A model generated the notes under the pieces. That model saw nothing but the letters and a program-made list of their open reading frames with translations. It was not told where the DNA came from and searched no databases. A stretch of DNA of 64,000 nt from Lactarius indigo (taxonomy: Eukaryota > Basidiomycota > Agaricomycetes > Russulales > Russulaceae), in contig JAFKAC010000049.1 in NCBI GenBank assembly GCA_025766275.1, forward strand, positions 62,001-126,000. The letters run 5' to 3'. Made by a program: the position numbers and the translations under genes. This document shows, piece after piece, positions 1-10,890 of this stretch (positions are counted from its first letter, which is position 1; every line of letters starts with the position of its first letter).

Positions 1-1
1 A

Positions 2-1636
2 ACAAGACGCCACAGGAACCAGTTACAGTTCCTAATCAAGTGGAAGGGATACTCCGATGCACACAACAGTTGGGAACCAGAAAAGAACCTCAACGCCCCA
101 GAACTTGTTCAGGAACACTTTGAAAGCAACCCCAGAAGCGAAGGAGCAAAGCAATGGTTAAAACGAAAGGAAGTAACAGTACGAACAGCAACCACCTTCC
201 CCACTAGCTTCCTCACCATGCCCTCTCGCTCCTCCTCTGTAGAACGTCTTGTTGCTCGTGCCATGAAAAGAGGCTCCTTTGATGAAACACCCTCTGTCAC
301 ACCCTCCTCTGGCTATTCTCCCTTCCCAGCACGACCCCCTTCCTTGCCTTCACTCATCCAGGAACCACAACCCATCGATCCCACCATGCCCAGCGTCATA
401 GAAACAGAAGGAGGAGGAATAGCCCTTCGCGTTCCCCCTCCTGGACACACAGCTCCCCCTACTCCTGAGATACACCGACCTACCACCTCCCCCCCTGATC
501 CTAGAGTGACCATGGCTCGTCTCAGCGAAATAATCAACGACCCAATCATGGACGCACTTCCCATTAACTATGAAAGGATGCACATCACTGCTGAAGAAGA
601 CGACGACCCTGGTTACCCCTTCTTCTTGAATGACCCCTGGAGCAGCTGCTATGTCCACTTCCTCATCCCTGACGACGCTGACCCAACCTCGTACATCCGA
701 AAGGATGCCAAATGGATCAAGATCAGTGAAAACAAAGAAGATGTCATCGGCACCATGGGCAAGAACCTCCCTCACTATGGCCTCCCCCTTTTCCTCCTTC
801 CCAGAGACGACGACCCCCACAATCCAGCTCCCCCCATCACCCCAGCTCAGATGCAGAACTTGGATGAAGCTTCCCCCACAGCCAGACAAGTCGATGAAGT
901 CCTGGAAGACCTGAAAGATGACCGCCTCACAGCAGAAATCTCCAGGACTTGCCGACTCTTGTGAAACCAGAAGGCCCTCCGAAAGGAGATTGAAGGCCTG
1001 TACAAGACGATGGAGCCCCTCAAAAGGCACCTCCTCAACATGGACATGCAATTAACCAGCACCCGAAGAAGGCTGCAAGAACACAAGGCCTATGTCCGGA
1101 TTGCAGACCGATGGCTCACACTACACCCCCCTCCTCCGGAAGAAGAAACTCACCCCTTCGAAGTCCACCACATTCCTGCCCCTGCTCCACCTTGCTACCA
1201 CTCCATGCCAAGACTCCACGACGAACCAGAAGGACCTAGCCCCTCTGCAGAAAGGAAGAAGAGACGCAAGCGCAGAGCCAACAAGAAGGAGACTGGCACC
1301 ATTCGACTTTGTTACAGGTGTCAGTCTGAAGACCACCTCTCCTTCGCCTGCCCTCAAAAACAGAAGTTTTGCTGGAGGTGTTCTAGCACTGACCACTTCC
1401 CCTATCAGTGCCTCTGGCCAGCCCCAGAAGAACACACTCAGTGGTGTGGCAAGTGTTTTACCAGCAACAGCCACGAAGAAATCAAGTGCCCCAAGTATGA
1501 AAATTGTCGCAAGTGTGGGGCCCATGGTCCCTTCAACTTCCTTTGCCAACATCGCTGCCCCCTCCCTCGCGAAAGCACCCCCTCCAACGATGTAGACAAC
1601 GATGTCTATGACCTAATGGACTTCGAAGCACTCTAG
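2..1636 (+). pseudogene. Gypsy A: chromodomain end of pol fused to ORF3 with zinc knuckles
   Basis: The frame is open from the window edge to a TGA at 962-964 and then continues, in the same frame, to a TAG at 1634-1636. The first 40 residues are the end of a chromodomain (core FLIKWKGYSDAHNSWEPE), so protease, reverse transcriptase and integrase lie upstream, outside the window. After the chromodomain there is a Pro-rich linker (an internal ATG is at 218), a short domain around 600-800 ending near PHYGLPLFLLP, a helical stretch, and three Cys-rich knuckles at about 1310-1560 (CYRCQSEDHLSFAC; CWRCSSTDHFPYQC; CGKCFTSNSHEEIKC). The knuckles resemble retroviral-type nucleic-acid binding fingers, which are normally in gag. 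The same layout occurs in gypsy D (48400-49848). The TGA looks like a decayed CGA. Function of the module is unknown. Confidence 0.8.
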
Positions 1637-1662
1637 GGAGAGTTGACTTAGAGAGGGGCTCA

Positions 1663-2241
1663 TGTTATGATCCGACGCTTCAGACCTAAGTCACAGTATG
1701 TCTCCACCCTGCCTTCCCCCTTCTGTACTATACCTTGTTACCAAAGGAGCTACTATTACTAGTGGCGCTGTTTCTTTGATCCGAACTTCTGTTTACTCTG
1801 TTTAGTCTCTTTGATATTGTGTGGACTTGTGTTCATGTTGTTTGGAACCCTGTCCTATATAAACCTGTACCATAGACCGTAGGAAGCCAGACTTGGCTTC
1901 GTTTGCAATCTAGCAACCTTGTCTCCGTACTTTGGTGTGACCTCGCCTTATCCCTCTCTTCTTGTGCATCCCCTACCTCAGTCCCTAACCAGGACACTTC
2001 AAAGTCTTTGCAGTTGAACTATATCAACGCGTTACACCTGTTATACTCTGTGCACTAGCAAGATCAAGTGTAGAGAAGTGTTAGACACTTCAGATGAGGA
2101 GTCCTACATTACAGAGTAGTGCTGCACCTTGTGCCACACTTTTATCACTCGTATTTCATAGCAATAAGACAACAGAGGTCTTCGCTTGATACTTGTGTGA
2201 TTCAGAACCTTTAGAACCCACGCCCCTGCTAGGGCGTAACA
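1663..2241 (+). repeat. 3' LTR of gypsy A
   Basis: A 579-bp segment starts TGTTATGATCC and ends GGGCGTAACA, that is TGTTA..TAACA. A purine tract (gagaggggctca) lies directly before it, as expected for the polypurine primer of a 3' LTR. It follows the ORF3 stop by 26 bp. TATATAAA at 1856-1863 is a likely promoter. The 5' partner LTR lies before the window, so the target site duplication cannot be tested. Confidence 0.8.
1856..1900 (+). promoter_or_regulatory. Gypsy A LTR promoter with hairpin at the predicted start
   Basis: TATATAAA (1856-1863) lies about 30 bp before an inverted repeat: GAAGCCA (1883-1889) and TGGCTTC (1894-1900). Gypsies B and C have the same arrangement, where the downstream arm matches the self-primer. 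By analogy transcription should start near 1891, and the element's unseen primer binding site should contain GAAGCCAAGT. Confidence 0.5.
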
Positions 2242-2706
2242 GGAGGGCTGGAAGAGGGTAGCGGCGGCGTGGCAGAAGGAGCAGCTCGACTCAGCAGCGG
2301 CCTGACTGAGGGAGATGCGAGAGCGTCGGCAGCGATGGCGGCAGCTGAGGCTGGCCATGACGACGAAGATTATTACCCGGTGAGACATCCCTTCCTTCGA
2401 ACGAAACGCGACCCTGATAATCCCCGTGTCACGCCCTGGCTCGTCTACACCGACGGCTCCCCCATGTATTGAGGACGTGTGCGCATGCCTGGTGCCGCCG
2501 ATCACCGTCCGTTCACCGCCGCCGAGGACCCCGCGCATGTCATTGCGCCTGAAGGGTTCCGGGTGAACCGACGACCCCATTATATTCGATACCCCATCAC
2601 CGGGCCAGACGGAGTAGAGAGGGACGCATCGCACGTCCAGATCATCGGGGGGGCGGACCCCCTCATATTAGGAGTTATACCAGGCTCACCACACGTCTAT
2701 GGTAAG
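2242..2706 (+). pseudogene. Fragment of a C-type gypsy ORF3 module
   Basis: The frame gga-ggg-ctg.. from 2242 encodes a piece of the post-chromodomain extension, closely matching gypsy C (58547-59956). Shared blocks are DYYPVRHPFLR, APEGFRVNR, ASHVQIIGGADP and GVIPGSPHVYG. A TGA at 2470-2472 sits where gypsy C has an arginine (MSRGRV). The fragment is cut on the left by the LTR of gypsy A and on the right, inside the VYGKPLY block, by the LTR of gypsy B. It is the remnant of an older element into which others inserted or with which they recombined. Confidence 0.75.
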
Positions 2707-3215
2707 TGTTACGCTCCACCAGCGTTAGTCCGACCTGGACTTGTGAAGGGCGTAATCGACTTAGCGGAAGTTAGGCGAATGGGGACCACGTGTCAACCCA
2801 ACGCAAGCTGAACAGGGGCTCACTGGCACACACTGCAGCGAAAGGAATAAGAGGGAGTATCCTTGGTAGATACAAGCGGAGGCGTGCTTAGTTTAAGAAC
2901 TAAGGCAGACGAGAGACGAATCAGATGGTGGATTGAAGAAGACCAAGATGGAGGCTCTTGGTCTTCTGAGTCGACTACTTATACAGATACACACGGGCTT
3001 TAAAGCGCCGCTCGAATAGTATGTAACCAATAGCGTAACTAGCTCGAACCCTAGTACCGCTATCCTAGGAATGAGTCATACATGAGCCACAATCACATGT
3101 GAACTACTATGCTGACTGATACGAAGTAAGAGTCCATGACTAATGCTGATACCGGACCGTAGTCATAACTGGTCATGAGTCGTGTGTAATGAGTCATTAG
3201 GTCCGTACCGTAACA
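2707..3215 (-). repeat. 3' LTR of gypsy B
   Basis: The 509-bp repeat is TGTTACG..CGTAACA at its ends and matches 9996-10504 except for three CpG transitions. On the sense (minus) strand it follows the polypurine tract. It interrupts the ORF3 fragment that ends at 2706. Confidence 0.9.
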
Positions 3216-3247
3216 TCACCCCCTTTTCAGGAGTGAGGCCCACCTCA

Positions 3248-6200
3248 CTAATCCACTATCGACTCCTGCCTCATTCGTTCTGCCTCGTCTTCCATCCTTG
3301 CCAGTATGTTAGCACGTTCCAACCGATAAAGACTGTCCCTTTTGTCCGCGGTTACCATCTCCCTTTCCATCTGCAACTGCCGCATTCGCTTCTCCAGTTG
3401 GTCTTCGGCGAAGGCAAACTGCCGGAACCGTCGCAGCTCTTGAGTGAGGGTGACATCCCCAATGCGCGTAAGCAGCAAGTCGGTGGGGTGTCGGTCGCGG
3501 AGCATGAAATACTCCTCGTGTGGGATGAAAGCATGATTGTTCTTCGGGAGGTGAGGAGTCGCGTAGAGGGGTTTACCGTAGAGAAAACCAGACCCGGGGG
3601 CTAGTCCAAGTACGAAGGGGTCTCCTCCTCGGATAACCTGTACGTGGGATGCTTGTACCGTCGGTCCGTTGGGGAGTTTGATCGGGAACGGAATGTAATC
3701 GGGTCCTCGATTGACCCGGAACCCTTCAGGGTCGACGGCCCTGGTTGCTGGGTCTCGTTCGCCCATTGGTGTATAACGAGCCGCTTGTGCCACGGCGACT
3801 CGTCCTCGGTGTAAAGGCCCCCCCGCTGCGTCGACGAGGTAGGGAGTGGCGGCTGGATCTTCAGCGTAGAATTCATGGTTAAGGAATGCGTGCCTGATGG
3901 GGTAGTGGTCTCTAAGCTCGTCTTCATCCTCATCCTCGTCCAATACTCCCTCCGCTCCTTCATCATTCGGCATCGGCAGGCGGCGATATGCAGTTGCTCC
4001 TGCTGCCACCGCCCCACCGTCTCCTTCCATTCTTGTTTGTACTTCTGCATGGCGTCGGGTGGTTTCACCACGCGGGACAGCTGCTTGAAGCCGAAAGAGC
4101 TCGTCTTCTGTAAGGAAGACTTCGGGCTCACCAGTGTCGGGGTTTGTGAGGGCGTACATTGGCGGAGGTGCTGGTTGAGTTGCTGCTGGATCGTCGTCGA
4201 GAGTTCCCTGTACGGGCACAGGGAATCGTTGCAGTGTCTGGAGCAATTCGTCACCAGTGATAGGGCCGTCTTCCTCATGCTGCACGGAGGGACGGCCTCC
4301 TCCCGTAGTTCTAGTGGTTGCGGCGTCGTTGGTGGAGTCAGGGTTGACAAGCGTGGCTGAGGAGTCGTTGATGAGGGTAGAGAGGAGTGCGAGCTGGTCA
4401 TTGCGTCGAGTGGAGGACATGAAGTGAATGGGAGATGGGGACTTATCACGACAGGAGGCTACCCTTATATGCGTTTCTCTGTCGGGGTTAGAATGTTTGA
4501 AGTCCCGAACGGCTTCATCGGCAAATACGTCATCCTTATCTATCCACTGATTGTCCGAGTCCGGATAGCCCTTCCATTTGACAAGGTATTGAAGTCGACG
4601 TCTTCTGCCGAATCGCCGGGAGTCCAGAATCTTCTCGACTTCATATTCTTCTTCATTATCGACCAAATCAGGTGGTGGGCGCTGATAGTTTGGTCCGTGT
4701 GTGGGTGTTTCGTGATAGGGCGTGAGAAGATCTATGTGGAACACGTCATGGATGCTCCACTGCGTGGGAAGCTCGAGTCGATAATTAACAGGGGACATCA
4801 CCTGGATGACCTTAAATGGTCCGTGTCGCTTAGCCGCTAGTTTTGCGGTTGGTTGATGGGTGCGTAAGTGGCGTCCTTCTAGCCACACGAGGTCTCCTTC
4901 TTTGAATTTGGGTGTATCTTTGTGTTTGATCCATGACTTCTGCGCCCAGAGCATGCAGGAAAAAGCGCGCTGTCGCGCTTGTTTAAATTGGTCTAGTCTT
5001 AATGACACTTGTGGGATAGGGGAAGGTCTATCGGTCCAATCAGCGCGAGGGTTGAACCCGGATAAGAGAAAGAAGGGAGACTCCCGCGTGGTTTCGTTAG
5101 GCCAATTGTTGTGTGTGAATTCTGCCATAGGCAGATAGCGGACCCAATCGTCTTGCCGCTCATTCACCCAGAAGCGGAGATACTGCTCCAGCCATTGATT
5201 TGTTCGCTCCAATTGGCCGTCGGTTCTGGGGTGATAAGCGGTTGAGATGTTTTGACTGATGCCAAGGATTTTACATATCTCCTGCATAAACTTTGATGCG
5301 AAGCGGGGATCTCGGTCACTGATGACGCGCAAAGGGAGTCCGAATCGTGGGAAGACATGAGAGACGTACAGGGCCGCCGTTCCCTCGGCTGTTATCTCTT
5401 CATTACAAGGGATGAAGATAGCAGCTTTGGTGCAATCATGATCTGTTACTGTGAGAATGGAATCGTAACCGCGAGAGGCAGGGAGTTTGGTAATAAAGTC
5501 CACTGCGATGGTTTCGAATGGCAAGGCTTCCGGTTTAGGGTAGATGGGTTGTAGAGGCGCTCTGATTGGTCAGAGGTTGACTTTGTGTTGCTGACATTCC
5601 GCACAACCTTTGACATAATCCGTGACGTCGTTCTTCATTTGCGGCCACCAGTAATGTCGTTCAGTAAGTTGGAGAGTACGTTTGATACCAGGATGGCCAT
5701 AGACGGGGGAGTCATGATGGGCAGCGATAATAGTACGCTTGTCATGGATGCCACCAGTGACTACTCGGCGTCCGTCCTTGTACCATGTTCCTTCGATGTC
5801 TTTTAGCTTGTGAGCGTCAACCCAGGGTTTCAACTTAGCTGTGTCTTGTTCATAAATGGGATGTTCTAACGTCATCTCCACAGGTAGGATCTCGGGTCTC
5901 CAGTGGGGGTGTCGCGGTTCTTCTAGTGTAGTGGCCCGCGCGAAGACACTTTCTGGTAGTACTGTTATGCCTTCATTGTCGTTTTCTCCTTGATCATAAT
6001 CTGGTCGTCGGGATAGTGCATCGGCACGTCCATTGGAGGTACCTTTGATATGGTGAATTTCGAAGTCGTATTCCGAAAGTTCGAGTACTTCCCTGGCTAC
6101 ACGTCTGCTAATCTTTTGTGGCGACTTCCAGTATTGTAAATTAAGGTGATCGGAGAATACTTTGATTTTGTGAGGGGAGCCCGCTAGGAGGGGTCTCCAG

Positions 6201-7978
6201 TGACGAAAGGCTTTGACAATTGCCAGGAGTTCGAGGTCATAAATGTCGTAATTTCGTTCGGCTTCGTTGAGGGTGGACGAGTAGTAGCCAATAGGATGTC
6301 ATTTGCCATCTGCTTTGCGTTGAAGGAGGACTGCTCCTGTGGCAAAACCCGATGCGTCGACCTCTAACTCGAATTGTTGCGTGAGATCTGGATGCGCTAA
6401 GACCGGTTCGCTAGTAACGAGGGTTTTAAGGTCTTGGAATGCCTTTTCTTCTTCTGCGCCCCAGTGCCATTCGGTGTCTTTGCGTGTAAGTTTGTTCAAT
6501 GGTCGTGCTTTGGTTGCGAATCCTCGTATGAAAGGTCTGTAAAAATTGCAGAAGCCAAGAAAAGAGCGGACGTCCTTAACCTTTGTTGGCGTAGGCCAAT
6601 CCTTGATGCCCGAAATTTTGACAGGGTCCATGCGTGTCACCCCCTTTTCAAGGATTACCCCCAGGTAATCCATGTGTGGGGAGTGGAAAAGGCATTTTTC
6701 AAGCTTGTAATACAAATCATGCTCCGCGGATACACGGAGCACATCTTTAACAGCTTCAATATGGTCCTGTAGCGAATGGTTAAGTCCTGTGGCGATACCA
6801 ATGTCGTCCATGTAGACGCGAATAACTGTGCCACGTTTTTCATGTTTTGCGATGATGTCCCTGAAGATGAAGTTCATCATAGTCTGGAACGTCGCTGGGG
6901 AGTTGGTTAAGCCGAAAAACATCACCGTGGGTTCGAATAAGCCGTAACGTGTTTTGAACGCCGCCTTTTCTTCATCTCCTTCTTTAATGCGTACATTGTT
7001 ATACCCCCATCTAACGTCGAGCTTGGTGTAGATGTGGGCATTACTGAGGTCGGTAATGAGGTCGGATATGAGGGGAAGAGGGTATTGATTGCGGATGGTG
7101 ACGGCGTTGATCTTTCGATAGTCTTGGACGGGTCGTAGTTTTCCATCCTTTTTCTTGATGAAGAAAAAGGATGACGCATAAGGGGATTTAGAGGGTCTTA
7201 TATAGCCTTTCTTGAGTTGTTCGTCAATCCACTCGCGTAACTTCTTGTCTTCTTCTTGCATCATGGGGTATATTTTGCAGTCAATTGCGTCGGCTGTTCC
7301 TGGTTTAAATTCGATGGCGTGATCCCAGGGCCTGCTGGGTGGAAACCTGTCCGACGCCTCCTCGCTGAAGAGACGTTCAAATTCGCGGTATTCAGAGGGT
7401 AACTCAGCTTTCGTGACATATTGTTGAGCGGCTATGGCGAGATCAGTGGCAGTGGCCCTGATTCGGCATCCTTCTTCAAATTGCTGTCGTTGTTCGTCGG
7501 TGATAACGCAGGAGTGTACAACTTTGTAATCATCGTTTTGAACGGCGGTTGCTGCTACTACTGGCGTCATTTTAATGTAGGGGTTGGTTGATCGAATAAT
7601 GATGGGGAGCATGTCTTCGTGTATGGCTGCTTGTGACCACTTGATATGTGGGTCATAAATAGCAAGCCAGGGGTAGCCTAACACGATATCTTCATTTCCA
7701 ATGTCTGTGATAAGGAAGCGGATCTCCTTGTGAATGCCTTTAGTTTGGACATCAACATCGGTATAATGGGTGATACGCCCCGATTTATTTTCCGTGTTGT
7801 CAATGTTCCATATTTTCTTTGGGATGTCGAGTAGTTTGGTCCCAAGTCCCATCCTTTTTGCAAATGACGGTTTCATGAAGCAGTGGGTTGCTCCTGAGTC
7901 AACTAATGCGCGTATGTCGGCCATTGCGTAACTGGTGCGAATCGATACTGGAACTCTCATAGAACGATAGCGAGTCAT
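3248..7978 (-). pseudogene. Gypsy B pol polyprotein with C-terminal ORF3 module (two TGA stops)
   Basis: One frame of 1,577 codons runs from ATG 7978 (start MTRYRSMRVPV, conserved in gypsy C) to TAG/TGA at 3248. Order: aspartic protease (ALVDSGATHCFM), RT (YPLPLISDL, VYMDDIGIAT), RNase H (VDASGFATGAVLL), integrase with zinc finger (HDSPVYGHPG, CAECQQHK) and catalytic domain (VDFITKLP, DRDPRFAS), chromodomain (LQYLVKWKGYPDSDNQWID), then about 350 residues of the ORF3 module (APGSGFLYGKPLYATPHL and a coiled coil) without zinc knuckles. TGA at 6299-6301 and 5570-5572 interrupt it; the second sits where gypsy C has arginine (VNTRP). The gag stop lies 45 bp upstream in another frame, so pol has its own start. 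Confidence 0.85.
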
Positions 7979-8022
7979 GATTACACTGTTACAATTAACT
8001 GCCCTCACCCAGGCCGATGGGT

Positions 8023-10014
8023 TCAGGCGTCCTGAAAACCCTCCTTCTTCCACAGCTGTTGGAGGATAATGTCTTTTACATCATCCGATTCTCCAGCTAC
8101 TCCATTAAGCCAGTCGCTGGCGCGCTGTTGAGGGGGCACTTCTTGGACCGCCCTGGCAGCGACTTCCGGTTCTTGTTGGTGATAGTCAGTGTCGACGTAT
8201 CGACTGGTTGATGCTTGGGGTTGATATCCCCCTCGCGGTTGTCTACAATCGCGGGCCATGTGTCCGTCCTTTCCACAGTTATAACACGTGACTGGCCTTT
8301 GGTTATTACGCCCCCCTCCTCTCTGTAAAAATCCTCCTCTTGGTCGGTATGGGGGACGAGGGGCGAGTATGTCTTCAGCTCCTGCGAGTCGCCCTCGAAT
8401 TCGGTCTGCAGAGGTATCCATGGCATTTGGATCTCGTAAATTTCTTGGCTGCCATGAACTTCTTGGTGGTCCTTGCCACTGTCGTTGTTGTTGTTGCCTT
8501 CCTTGTCCTTGTCCAGGGGGAATTCCCTTGTTCAACACCGCTTTGAGGTGAAGATACTGTTGTTGACGAGTGGTAGCCGCTTCTTTCCACTCGCGGTAAT
8601 TACGGGGATTGTCAAGGGTGTAGACCTTTTCGTATAGGTCTTTTGGTAGTCCGCTCGCAAATAAATCTAGCGTCTGTGGGTCGTCAAGTCGATACTGAGC
8701 GCGGTGTATCAGTTGTTCGAATTGGGTGCAATACTCATCTAGATTGCCTCCCATCATTTTGACTCCCTTCTTAAGCTCGTATTGAGCTTGTTCTTGTTCC
8801 ATCGTGTTGCGGAAGCGCTGCATGAAGCTGCGCGTGACTTCGTTCCATAGTCCCTCACTAGTTCGGGGTATACTAGCTTGTATCTGGCCATTAAGCCAGG
8901 TAAGCATTGCCAATACCCATTCGCTAACGTTGACGCCTTTGATGTAAGATAGGAAGAGTAGGGCTCGTCGATAGGGTGTGGCCATTATGCCTTCGTCTGC
9001 GTTCATGCCCCAGTAGACATGCCATTGAGTGAGAAATGCTTCGACTTTGGCGCGTTCTCCGTCAAATACTGTGGGTGCTTCGCCAGCTAACTTGTTACTT
9101 GGAGGGGGAACAATAGGACCTGCACCTGGTAATCCTCCTCCCGGAGGTCCTCCTGGGAATCCTCCAGGGAATCCTTCAAACCCCAGTCCTCTTGATGGGG
9201 GTCCTCCACCTCCTCCACCGGGTAGATCACCAGGGGGTCCACCTCCTCCACTGGGGGGATCGGCTACGTCGGGTCCAATGGCACGATGGATTGCCACGTC
9301 GTCGTCAGTCATTCGATGACCAGTGTATGGATTAATAGGAGCTAGATTAGCTCGCGATTCTTCTGCAATGCGTCTTTGCTCTTCTAGGGCGATCTGATCC
9401 CTTGCTTCACTAGTGAGGTATACCTCTTCTTGAGTAATGGTGGCTGTCGCCATTGCGACTGCTGGGCTACGGATGTGGATTACTTCTGGTTCAGGTTGAT
9501 GAATAGTTAACGACTCAGTTCGTTGTATGATGTGGTCGCCGATAGCCCCTAGGCTTGCTTCTTCGGCCGGCGTTGTTCCTCGACTTGGCGACTGTTGACT
9601 ATCGGAGGCTTCTTCTCCGCTGATTCCTTTGTCGGTATGTTCTTGTGCTTGTCCGTCAATAGGACCGTAATCTGCGCGGCTATTAAGCTCTCGTGCATCG
9701 ATATCGCAGTTGTAGTTTCTTCCTGCTGGTCGTACAATATCCCAGCGATGATCTATAGGATTCCAAGTAACCTCGACCCAACAGAGATGTTCGAAATTAA
9801 ACTCAACGGGTTGGAAACGGTTAGGACCGTTGAACTCTACGAAATATCCGGTGTCTTCTCCTCTTTCTCTCCACTGAGCTGCTCCTAAGAATCTTGTTGG
9901 TACGTTGCGGTCTCCTTGTCGTTCAATATGATAGGGACGGAAAGATGTCCACTGGTCTCTGGTCGAGTACGCCACGATGAGGATCTTGGTCTTAATGTTA
10001 CGCTCCACCAGCAT
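8023..10014 (-). CDS. Gypsy B gag
   Basis: The 663-aa frame has an N-terminal conserved domain (about residues 20-90; DTGYFVEFNGPNRFQPVEF), a Gly/Pro-rich linker, a capsid-like domain (about 320-520; FLTQWHVYWGMNADEG, LLFLSYIKGVNVSEWV) and a CCHC knuckle (CYNCGKDGHMARDC near residue 590). It has no internal stops. The first ATG (10014) lies inside the 5' LTR and exists only because this LTR copy has CA where the other LTR has CG. The ancestral codon was therefore probably ACG, followed by CTG in good context (A at -3, G at +4). The frame runs through the primer binding site. See the finding on AUG-less leaders. Confidence 0.8.
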   Translation of the reverse strand: MLVERNIKTKILIVAYSTRDQWTSFRPYHIERQGDRNVPTRFLGAAQWRERGEDTGYFVEFNGPNRFQPVEFNFEHLCWVEVTWNPIDHRWDIVRPAGRNYNCDIDARELNSRADYGPIDGQAQEHTDKGISGEEASDSQQSPSRGTTPAEEASLGAIGDHIIQRTESLTIHQPEPEVIHIRSPAVAMATATITQEEVYLTSEARDQIALEEQRRIAEESRANLAPINPYTGHRMTDDDVAIHRAIGPDVADPPSGGGGPPGDLPGGGGGGPPSRGLGFEGFPGGFPGGPPGGGLPGAGPIVPPPSNKLAGEAPTVFDGERAKVEAFLTQWHVYWGMNADEGIMATPYRRALLFLSYIKGVNVSEWVLAMLTWLNGQIQASIPRTSEGLWNEVTRSFMQRFRNTMEQEQAQYELKKGVKMMGGNLDEYCTQFEQLIHRAQYRLDDPQTLDLFASGLPKDLYEKVYTLDNPRNYREWKEAATTRQQQYLHLKAVLNKGIPPGQGQGRQQQQRQWQGPPRSSWQPRNLRDPNAMDTSADRIRGRLAGAEDILAPRPPYRPRGGFLQRGGGRNNQRPVTCYNCGKDGHMARDCRQPRGGYQPQASTSRYVDTDYHQQEPEVAARAVQEVPPQQRASDWLNGVAGESDDVKDIILQQLWKKEGFQDA
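9983..9993 (-). promoter_or_regulatory. Gypsy B primer binding site, self-priming type
   Basis: Directly inside the 5' LTR the sense strand reads AAGACCAAGAT, with no TGG as required for a tRNA primer. It is the exact 11-nt complement of ATCTTGGTCTT at 10228-10238 in the same LTR, which lies 34 bp after TATAAG (10267-10272). This matches the Tf1/sushi mechanism, where the 5' end of the mRNA folds back to prime reverse transcription. Confidence 0.75.
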
Positions 10015-10504
10015 TAGTCCGACCTGGACTTGTGAAGGGCGTAATCGACTTAGCGGAAGTTAGGCGAATGGGGACCACGTGTCAACCCAACGCAAGCTGA
10101 ACAGGGGCTCACTGGCACACACTGCAGCGAAAGGAATAAGAGGGAGTATCCTTGGTAGATACAAGCGGAGGCGTGCTTAGTTTAAGAACTAAGGCAGACG
10201 AGAGACGAATCAGATGGTGGATTGAAGAAGACCAAGATGGAGGCTCTTGGTCTTCCGAGTCGACTACTTATACAGATACACGCGGGCTTTAAAGCGCCGC
10301 TCGAATAGTATGTAACCAATAGCGTAACTAGCTCGAACCCTAGTACCGCTATCCTAGGAATGAGTCATACATGAGCCACAATCACATGTGAACTACTATG
10401 CTGACTGATACGAAGTAAGAGTCCATGACTAATGCTGATACCGGACCGTAGTCATAACTGGTCATGAGTCGTGTGTAATGAGTCATTAGGTCCGTACCGT
10501 AACA
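9996..10504 (-). repeat. 5' LTR of gypsy B
   Basis: The 509-bp partner of 2707-3215. On the sense strand TATAAG (10272-10267) precedes the predicted RNA start at 10238. The sequences AAGACCAAGA and TCTTGGTCTT form an inverted repeat around that start (10228-10254). The right flank is the 8-bp minisatellite. Confidence 0.9.
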
Positions 10505-10890
10505 CTGACTCTCTGACACTCCGACTCTCTGACTCTCTGACTCTCTGACTCTCTGACTCTCTGACTCTCTGACTCTCTGACTCTCTGACTCTCTGACACT
10601 CTGACTCTCTGACTCTCTGACTCTCTGACTCTCTGACACTCTGACTGTCTGACTCTCTGACTGTCTGACACTCTGACTGTCTGACTGTCTGACTGTCTGA
10701 CACTCCAACACTCTGACTGTCTGGCTCTCCGACACTCTGACACTCTGACACTCTGACTCTCTGACTCTCCGACACTCTGACTCTCCGACACTCTGACTCT
10801 CCGACACTCTGACTCTCCGACACTCTGACAATCTGACAATCTAACTCTCTGACACTCTGACACTCCAACTCTCTGACACTGTGAGTCTCC
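10505..10890. repeat. 8-bp minisatellite (CTGACTCT)n
   Basis: About 48 tandem copies of an 8-bp unit, CTGACTCT with variants CTGACACT, CTGACTGT and CCGACACT, abut the gypsy B LTR. Because 8 is not a multiple of 3 and the unit lacks stops on the minus strand, all three minus frames read as long Ser/Glu/Arg/Gln-rich peptides. These are not genes. Confidence 0.95.

Larger units (their letters stand above)
2707..10504 (-). mobile_element. Gypsy B, full-length chromodomain LTR retrotransposon
   Basis: Two 509-bp LTRs (2707-3215 and 9996-10504) bracket gag and pol on the minus strand. The LTRs differ at only three positions (2724/10013, 2967/10256, 2993/10282), each a CpG changed to TpG or CpA, so insertion was recent. 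Polyprotein order is gag-CCHC, protease, RT, RNase H, integrase, chromodomain, ORF3 extension. The polypurine tract aaagggggtga lies next to the LTR at 3215. The flanks do not match (GTAAG left, CTGAC right), so there is no target site duplication. Two in-frame TGA codons in pol suggest this copy is not autonomous now. Confidence 0.9.

Noticed and set aside
8051..8053. Gag-pol frameshift in gypsy B
   Set aside because: Pol has its own ATG 45 bp after the gag stop (MTR.RS), also present in gypsy C, so a separate start is simpler; no slippery heptamer was recognised.
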